Virus record (IMG/VR): IMGVR_UViG_3300042518_000380
Coordinates: 1-24,252 of that record
Length of the DNA: 24,252 nt
Strand: one strand, 5' to 3'
Origin: a virus
Part shown: one piece after another, positions 18,701-24,252 of the stretch
How the letters are laid out: every line of letters begins with the position of its first letter
Position numbering within the stretch: the first letter of the stretch is position 1
The notes under the pieces: model-generated
What the model was told of the DNA's origin: nothing
What the model saw: only the letters and a program-made list of their open reading frames with translations
Databases searched by the model: none
Made by a program: the position numbers and the translations under genes

Positions 18701-21700
18701 ACCTACAGTTGACTTACCAGTTCTCGCAAAGGAACCACGCTGTTGAAGAAGCCTCTTCCTCTGTCCAAGGTATGCGTTCCTCTGTGAACGTATACTCGCT
18801 ATGTTCGTTGGTCGTAGTGGGTCGTCCCACAGAGAGTTCCATTCTGCTCTGGTAAATCCCAAAGCAACTGCAGACTCTTCATCTAGTCGTGCAAGTTGCA
18901 AGGCGAATCTGTGTTCGCTTTCTCGCTTTAGCGCACGAATGTATTGCGGAGTTGAAGCAACATCGTCAAGTTGTTGCTGAATAACAATATTCTTTGCCGC
19001 TTCTTTGGCAACCTTCTGTGGTTCTTCAACAGGCTTTGCAGCCCTTTCCGTTGCTCTCTTTAGTTTTCTTTCTGTAGCCCTTAACTCGGAGTTGTAATCC
19101 TTGCCCTCTCCAATAACTCGAAGTAGGTCATCTGCATGTTCTTCCAATGCGTTAGCCATCGCTGCGGGTCCACGCAGTTCTGTTCTGAGTAACCAAGCAC
19201 CAGGAACATATTTGCCATCAACAAAGTTTCCAACTTTGCCATCGAGCAAAACTTCCGTAGGCAAGTTTGGCTCATCGACAAGAGTGGTTAGTCCGTTAAT
19301 TCTGCTGTTGATTCTTGCGTCAAGACGACCAAAGAATGAATCAGATTCGAGCACAGTCCTGTACTGCCTAGCACCTCTGGTTGCGGAGAAGTCGTAAACT
19401 TCTCCACCAAGAATGCTTCCCCAGAAATCAGTCATTGCTTTTTCGCTACCACGGAATGTCCTCTTCAACATTCCAACATAGCCGTACTCACCATCCTGCG
19501 AAGAAGCAAGAGCAGACAAACGTTTCCTTAGTTGACGTTGGTTCTTTGTTCCAACAACTTTTTTAGCAGCGTCAGATGCCAACTTTCTGTCTACTTGCAT
19601 TTGTTTGATGATTTCGTCGTACCTATTTTTTAGGTCTTTTGCAATATCAGAGTTGTTGGTTTTTTCCATCAATTCATTAATGGATTTTTCGATGTGTCCT
19701 CTTAATTTTTGATATTGGTAATCAGCAGACTCTGAAGTCTTTGGAACGTACTCTTCGATACCCTCATCTGTAAACGTTGTTACTCTGGCTCGTCTAGTGG
19801 TAGGTCTTCCGAAGTCTTTATATATACCAACCTTTTGGAGTTCTTGAATTACAGCACTCTCTAGAGAAAGAGCATCTGGATGCTTGTAGAACAATTGGTT
19901 AATGTTTCCAGTCCTTGACTCAAGCCAAACTGCTTCAATCTCTGGGAAGTGTTCTTGAAGCAATCTTTTTTGTTCAAGCAATTTTTCCAACTCTTTGGTT
20001 GTCCTACCCTTTGTCGGCGGTTGTGCTCGCAGAATCTTGGCAATTTCTTCCATCATTATATTCGAGCGACTGATGTCGTCTATCTTTAACTGTTCAACAA
20101 ACTCAGCACGAAGTTGCTGATTTGTTGGAACACCGCCAATTTTATCAATTAGATTTTTTTCTATTTGAGTTAATTGTGCTGGAGTTAAATCACTATATTT
20201 TCTTGTCCTTAATCCAAAACTATTAATCTTTGAGTACATATCAGAAAACAATTCTTTCAACGATTTAGATTCATTCATGAAATCTAAAGCAGCGTCAAGT
20301 TCAGGCTTGGCAACCGCAGAAAGAATTGCGTTGTACATATTTTCTGTTGGTGCAACTCCGAACAAATCAAGTGTCTGCATCAATCGCTTGAAGTTGTGTA
20401 CGGTTTCACGGTGTAAGTAGTACTCAGATATACCAGATGACAAATCCGCCATAACATCCCTAACACCATTCAGCGTTACTGCTGTTTGTGGTGCAGACAT
20501 GTCATGTCGATTTAATCTAGAAGATAGTCTTTCCTGTAGTTTTTTTTCTGAAGTAATTCTTTTTTCTACTAATTTTCTTCCTTCGTTTAATTTGGCTAAT
20601 TTCTTTTCATCCATATCACCAAAGTAACCAATTTGGCCATCAATTTCGAATGTTGTGGAAATTTCATCAAGTTGTTCTAGTTGTGACTCTAGGTTCGCAA
20701 GTTTTTGAACAGACCTGTTATATGCAATTGTTCCAGAGTCTCCAATCTCACCAAAGATGTATTTCTCTGTTGCATCAGCCTGTCGCAACAACTCAACAAG
20801 GTTGGAGAACCTTGTCTGAGTTGCACCAGTTGTTGACGCTTCTTGGAATCCTTTTACCAACTGTCCAGCGAGTTCTGAATCACTTAGCACGTCACGCACA
20901 ACCAACCAGATACCTGCTTCACGAAGTTCACGTAGGTCGGTTGGTGTAACTGCCGGCTTGGCCAAACGCTTGCGTATATCTGATATCTTTATTCTTGACA
21001 ACATTTCTGCGGACACAAGACCGTCAGGGTCGAGTATGGACTTCAGTTGTTTTAGTTCTAAAGGAATATCCTTAAGTTCTTTTGCTCCCCATACTTTCCT
21101 AATGTTTAACGCATTCATTGCGGGTAGACGTTTAGCCCTTTTACCATCGTAACTTATTGCATCAAGAATTTCATCGTAAACATCGGAACCATCAATACTT
21201 GTTATGTCAATTTTTCCAGCAATAATGTTGTCCATAAAGTTGTGCAACTGCATAACTTTATTCCACTGGTCTTGTGAGTCCTTCAACGCTGCAGCGGCAG
21301 CCTCCATCTTCCTATCAAGTGTTTTGATGAGTTCATCAACGGTTGTTAGTTTTGCATCAACCTTATTGCTGAGAGAATTAAGGATTAATGTTTCGTCTGG
21401 TGTGATTGTTTTGTTTTTTGTTTTTTCGGTGAGCAACTTAATAGTTGTTTTTTCTTCTGGTGTCAACATTCTTCCGATTACTTCAGCAACCTCATCACCA
21501 CTTGCAATTAGTTCCCCACCAGTTCCAACAACAACTTGTGCTTGTCCAGGAGCATCTGTTAGTCCAACACCCATCCTTGAGTATCGCTCTGAATAGTTGT
21601 TGACCAAATCGTCAACAGCCTTCATCAACTCATCGTATGTATCCTGAGAGTTCTGTATACTTTTGTTAAGCACATCGATAACATGTGTCTGCCCATCAAG

Positions 21701-23902
21701 AGAATCCTTGAAAGCATTCCATGCTTTTGCCCTGTCGTTGAATGCCTTGAGCATCAACTCTTTGGCATTGCGAATACCAGCAAGTCTTTCTTCTGGGGTT
21801 CCAACTTGTTTGGCCTGCTTTAGCAACTCATCAAGTTGTTTGCCAACTTGACCAGTTTCTGCAGCCATTGAATCCAGGTGCAACTTTACTGCTCCCAATG
21901 CATTTCTTCCAGCCAAAGCCATTTCAGCATGTGCCTCAGTTACTGCACCCTCAAGCATCTTGGCGTGGTCAGCAATTGACCTAATCCATTCCTTTGTGAC
22001 CGAACCCATTGCAACAGACTCAGAAAGCATTCCACCCTCTTTGGCAATACGCATAAACTCCGCAGTTCCATACTGCGAAGAAAAGTGCTCACCATACTTC
22101 TGCATAATCTTGTTGATGTCTGTTTCAAAGAACTGTCCCTTAAAACCACGATTCGATTCACGTGCTATCTTGTTCAGTGTGTCAAGACCACCGAGCACAT
22201 CTTCTTCGGTCAATGTCTTTCCAAAAAACTCTGCACCCTTGACAAGATTTCGTGACTGAAACGATGCAGTCGGGTCTGTCATGTTTACCTTGAGATACTT
22301 CAAGATGTCTTCGGCTCTTGCGGATGACATGCTGTTAATCCAATCACGTGCCTCGTCTGTCATAAGGTGAGGCAGGTAGTCTTTGATACCCTTCATTTGG
22401 AAGTTTGGGTCTACTAGTTGATACTTGGATTCAATGTCAACCCGCCAACCCTCGAATGCTGCACGAAGTTTGTCGTATGCAGTTCTTTCGGTTGGGGATA
22501 ACTGGCGTGGCCAGTTCAAAGCACCATTGGGCTTGAACTCTGGAGTATCCAAAAACTTGTAGAAGTCTGCACCAACAGCCTTAACATCTGGTTCTTCAAG
22601 CAATGGTGCAACAATCTTTGCGTAACTATCAAGCATCTGTGCCTGTAGACTTCGTGCTGCCTGGTCTGCACCCTCAAGACGAACAGCCCACCGAGCAATC
22701 TGTGGGTCCATCTTCTGCAATCTTCCATCAATGTACATCTTGCCAGTTGCAAGACCACGACGAAGTTCAGTCATGTTCCTAGATGCCGATGTTCCCTTGG
22801 GCATAAAGTTTTCTGCAAGCCATTCCAAGGGACGGCTACCCATGATGCCGACACGAGAGGAAACTAAACCAGTCTGAATTGCTTCAGCAACTGGACCAGT
22901 AAATGGAATCCTCTTTTGTGTGCCTGCAATATACAAACCAGTTTTCTTGAGACCAATCTTTGCTGCAAGTTCCTGACCCTCAACAGTGCTATCAAGAGCA
23001 ACTCTTCCTCGTTTTGCAACATCTTGCACAAGTTCTGGTGATGCACCAAGTTTGTCGGCAAGGCCGGCAAGATTGGTGCGAGAGGTACGACCAGTAATTC
23101 TTTTGCCGATTAAAGCCCTAAGTTTCCTTCCCTCTTGAGCACTTGCTACACGTGTTGCTTCTGCAGCAACTTCTTTTGCTACTGCTCGTTCTATGTATGC
23201 TGGACCAAGAGCAGCAAGTTCCTCTGCTGTTTCAACAACAGCCTTACTTGCAATACCCTTAGCCGTAGCACCAACCTTTAGGGCAGCGGTTGCTGGTATC
23301 GAGGTACCAAGTGTTAACCAGTTGATTGGGTCAAGAACCAAGTCACCGAACAAACCAACAGCCCTACCCCAGTTTCCCTTCATCGGGAATGCTGTACCAA
23401 ATCCGTAGGTTACATCTTTGGTTTGATTGAACCAATCACCCAAAGATGCTTTCGTGTTCTTATCGGTGTCAAGAATATCTGCCACCTCACGAACACCAGA
23501 AATTACCGCACGACGACCAGTGTCAAGAACCATCAACGGTGCAAGTGCAACCTTAGCAACTGGGTTGTTGAGTATGTTCCCAAGAACTCCAAGCGCACCA
23601 GATGGTTCACTCTTGCCAGCAGCAGCACTATTGATTTGGTCCGTAAGTTTTGGATAGTTTACTGACTGCTGTGTTGCGTAGTTAGTAAGTTGGTTTGACT
23701 TCATGCGTACAGCGGGTGAGCCACCAACCTGTGGCGCACCAGCGACAGTGGATGTAAGGGTGGGGAATTTAGAAGCAGCAGCAGGTGGCGTAGCCGTTCG
23801 ACCAGTCGGAGCAACGCTCGGCATCTGACTTGGAGCAGAGCGTGTATAGGACTGCTGTGTCAGCCCCTGAAGTGCATTAAGTAAATCTTGTTGTGTGGCC
23901 AT
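15767..23902 (-). CDS. Giant virion protein (2711 residues), putative internal/ejection protein with LPD38-like C-terminus
   Basis: The N-terminus is Ala/Pro/Thr/Ser-rich (1-100). Hydrophobic stretches follow at about 104-127 (LGVLGNILNNPVAKVALAPL) and 180-210 (GLFGDLVLDPINWLTLGTSI). A long helical, partly coiled-coil middle (about 650-2200) is rich in Lys, Glu and Leu, and part of it is visibly richer in A+T. The C-terminal region (about 2340-2600) contains LTPGFHIRNGMSNTFMLFAA and DYTDVSTADQYMRQIVPFWM followed by WTSRNLPMQLGNMWLNP, resembling LPD38-type segments of large polyvalent phage proteins. Such proteins are thought to be packaged and delivered with DNA. No polymerase, protease or lysozyme motif could be identified. 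It starts in a TAATG overlap with the upstream gene. Confidence 0.85.
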   Translation of the reverse strand: MATQQDLLNALQGLTQQSYTRSAPSQMPSVAPTGRTATPPAAASKFPTLTSTVAGAPQVGGSPAVRMKSNQLTNYATQQSVNYPKLTDQINSAAAGKSEPSGALGVLGNILNNPVAKVALAPLMVLDTGRRAVISGVREVADILDTDKNTKASLGDWFNQTKDVTYGFGTAFPMKGNWGRAVGLFGDLVLDPINWLTLGTSIPATAALKVGATAKGIASKAVVETAEELAALGPAYIERAVAKEVAAEATRVASAQEGRKLRALIGKRITGRTSRTNLAGLADKLGASPELVQDVAKRGRVALDSTVEGQELAAKIGLKKTGLYIAGTQKRIPFTGPVAEAIQTGLVSSRVGIMGSRPLEWLAENFMPKGTSASRNMTELRRGLATGKMYIDGRLQKMDPQIARWAVRLEGADQAARSLQAQMLDSYAKIVAPLLEEPDVKAVGADFYKFLDTPEFKPNGALNWPRQLSPTERTAYDKLRAAFEGWRVDIESKYQLVDPNFQMKGIKDYLPHLMTDEARDWINSMSSARAEDILKYLKVNMTDPTASFQSRNLVKGAEFFGKTLTEEDVLGGLDTLNKIARESNRGFKGQFFETDINKIMQKYGEHFSSQYGTAEFMRIAKEGGMLSESVAMGSVTKEWIRSIADHAKMLEGAVTEAHAEMALAGRNALGAVKLHLDSMAAETGQVGKQLDELLKQAKQVGTPEERLAGIRNAKELMLKAFNDRAKAWNAFKDSLDGQTHVIDVLNKSIQNSQDTYDELMKAVDDLVNNYSERYSRMGVGLTDAPGQAQVVVGTGGELIASGDEVAEVIGRMLTPEEKTTIKLLTEKTKNKTITPDETLILNSLSNKVDAKLTTVDELIKTLDRKMEAAAAALKDSQDQWNKVMQLHNFMDNIIAGKIDITSIDGSDVYDEILDAISYDGKRAKRLPAMNALNIRKVWGAKELKDIPLELKQLKSILDPDGLVSAEMLSRIKISDIRKRLAKPAVTPTDLRELREAGIWLVVRDVLSDSELAGQLVKGFQEASTTGATQTRFSNLVELLRQADATEKYIFGEIGDSGTIAYNRSVQKLANLESQLEQLDEISTTFEIDGQIGYFGDMDEKKLAKLNEGRKLVEKRITSEKKLQERLSSRLNRHDMSAPQTAVTLNGVRDVMADLSSGISEYYLHRETVHNFKRLMQTLDLFGVAPTENMYNAILSAVAKPELDAALDFMNESKSLKELFSDMYSKINSFGLRTRKYSDLTPAQLTQIEKNLIDKIGGVPTNQQLRAEFVEQLKIDDISRSNIMMEEIAKILRAQPPTKGRTTKELEKLLEQKRLLQEHFPEIEAVWLESRTGNINQLFYKHPDALSLESAVIQELQKVGIYKDFGRPTTRRARVTTFTDEGIEEYVPKTSESADYQYQKLRGHIEKSINELMEKTNNSDIAKDLKNRYDEIIKQMQVDRKLASDAAKKVVGTKNQRQLRKRLSALASSQDGEYGYVGMLKRTFRGSEKAMTDFWGSILGGEVYDFSATRGARQYRTVLESDSFFGRLDARINSRINGLTTLVDEPNLPTEVLLDGKVGNFVDGKYVPGAWLLRTELRGPAAMANALEEHADDLLRVIGEGKDYNSELRATERKLKRATERAAKPVEEPQKVAKEAAKNIVIQQQLDDVASTPQYIRALKRESEHRFALQLARLDEESAVALGFTRAEWNSLWDDPLRPTNIASIRSQRNAYLGQRKRLLQQRGSFARTGKSTVGFDDKLQKIDDTILAVEEQILQHDSRTSALNKFAKLHDSFDDIDFQESIGLKPKKTTRAPINDSYGPDMRQIGSTVERQPYTSDEAIREFVNQRTKYNQPLMVYTKVSDTRIRRNFLSESWSSSEELQLLDEYKKLESKLDTRMHDAWIANRQGVLDHQEFLRAEISRLRGTILANDTKVSRLQEQVLAELGTTTAVPKTKYGKGLADEAKGVAKELREIDAKGLKDARVRLKNRLKSDIGREPTKEELADLFEMFDDSVRAEYVRIDKSTVEAGGTQRQLEMKAEQRAIDAWKADRTGAAKGVIGDKTINRRAFIPDTKTEETMKLLNNLRFDLIVEQGRQNDVLELLSQMSAGRKELLAEKMKQMQQLQKAMEVKERMLLPTNKANQKAVKSSESFAQASKAHQKAKEAYDAAVTFAEHGPKQIEETKKTLADIQKMAKDTRYWTSSKSSGRIKAGSDDWIAEVDQHIDDSSYMIQQISGESIPQPIRTIIGTYVDARNNYMMKSSEMTAFQQEAAFAAGLKNMEFTGSTLPLSLVGKVPPEQFNIVKTFDDGFVQLSKFFPDIGVRKEIAEIFQNVHRLNEPQMVRELSKFMGKYTKFFKAYATLTPGFHIRNGMSNTFMLFAAGAELKYLNEGLSMSRSWLEASKAGKTIEQWIASDAVPAAMKQKARDAIDAFFGAGGGLSNDFFDRGLAPKGTKKSKEFGKWIENHSRFMLAWDGVSQGLDANSASARVRKYLIDYTDVSTADQYMRQIVPFWMWTSRNLPMQLGNMWLNPKAYAIYNNIKRNISADEEGDVIPQWMTEIGAFKLPFGNNVYATADFGFNRVGQQIQELSDPTRFLANVNPLLRVPVELMGGRQLYSNRQFSDKPVEVEGGAGALLQPFLAAAGYGESRDGKNFVDDKAFYALRNLIPFLGTAERLTPSIDTYQQRGYVNPLLGFLGVPGRQVKEQEMLSELKRRNANINKIVSKEKALQGE

Positions 23903-24252
23903 TACTTGCCCATGGATGTGTTCAATACGATTCTATTAAGTAACGCTTGATTGAACGGTGTTTCTCCTCTTGCTGCCAAACCTTCCTGAACTCTCTTCGT
24001 AAGCAATTCTTTAATTTTTTGTTGTTGCAATACTGGGTCACGAAGATTGTCTACACCAAGGTCAGTTACTGCACCTCCAGTGTTACCAACTTTCAAGTTG
24101 GTTGCTGGAGCACCAGCAAGTTCCATCTCGTAGTTCATTTTTGCTTTATTGCCTTTTTCTTTTTGACTAGACATTTTGGTCATTGAAAGTGGAGAGGCAA
24201 TTTTGAGTCCACTCATATCTTCAAGTTCTGCAAGTTTCCTTCTGTACGTTTC
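23902..24252 (-). CDS. Small virion-operon protein, probably partial at the window edge
   Basis: Ends with TAA at 23902-23904, overlapping the giant gene's ATG. The first in-window ATG is at 24214-24216 (104 residues), but no ribosome site precedes it at proper spacing. The frame remains open to the window edge, encoding ETYRRKLAELED, which reads like real helical protein. The true start therefore probably lies outside the window. The visible part is Lys/Asn/Gln-rich, with TNLKVGNTGGAVTDLGVDNL and a C-terminal helix (QKIKELLTKRVQEGLAARGE). Probably a small virion protein; no family is recognised. Confidence 0.65.
   Translation of the reverse strand, partial: ETYRRKLAELEDMSGLKIASPLSMTKMSSQKEKGNKAKMNYEMELAGAPATNLKVGNTGGAVTDLGVDNLRDPVLQQQKIKELLTKRVQEGLAARGETPFNQALLNRIVLNTSMGK

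Overview
This window is a stretch of a double-stranded DNA bacteriophage genome of moderate G+C content with very tight gene packing. The best host clue is a WhiB-type iron-sulfur regulator at 8331-8612, a family known from Actinobacteria and their phages. With the fairly low G+C, this suggests a phage of an aquatic or otherwise low-G+C actinobacterium; that assignment is inference. No integrase, tRNA, CRISPR array or insertion sequence is visible.

Layout. (1) 1-1977, minus strand: a virion/packaging run read leftward from a probable small terminase subunit, through a 44-residue zinc ribbon and small proteins, to tail-fibre-like and glycine-rich proteins, the last cut by the window edge. (2) 1978-2141: a divergent intergenic region with paired G7 tracts and a strong hairpin. 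(3) 2142-2815, plus strand: two small basic phage proteins (DUF6321-like and DUF5872-like), then about 280 bases without a convincing gene holding a terminator-like hairpin and an extreme C/G tract. (4) 3092-5430: an island of small, mostly unrecognised genes. (5) 5568-7671: a GS-fold amidoligase followed by a class II glutamine amidotransferase, each with its own cysteine-rich module. (6) 7680-9697: small genes, the WhiB regulator, a coiled-coil protein and a secreted or anchored SLT-type transglycosylase. (7) 9698-9811: a second leader with paired G7 tracts and a hairpin. (8) 9812-15337: a replication/recombination operon coupled by TAATG or ATGA overlaps: Cas4/RecB-like Fe-S nuclease, unknown protein, DnaB-like helicase, archaeo-eukaryotic-type primase, HNH endonuclease, RusA resolvase, a 20-residue hydrophobic microprotein, a PD-(D/E)XK protein, a sigma-region-4-like protein and three unknowns. 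(9) 15240-24252, minus strand: an M15-type peptidase, a 2711-residue virion protein and a partial small protein, converging on the plus-strand operon with a 98-base overlap of coding ends.

The most striking feature outside the genes is a 20-bp near-perfect palindrome, GTTGATAGACCTCTATCAAC, present five times between 3.4 and 6.7 kb. All copies are in the same orientation and lie 55-125 bp upstream of a start codon, usually touching the preceding stop codon. Several are accompanied by further hairpins. One copy lies inside a small membrane-protein gene. They look like operators or RNA elements of one regulatory circuit that includes the amidoligase/amidotransferase pair. The 146-residue basic protein at 3516-3956, flanked by two copies, is a candidate regulator (inference).
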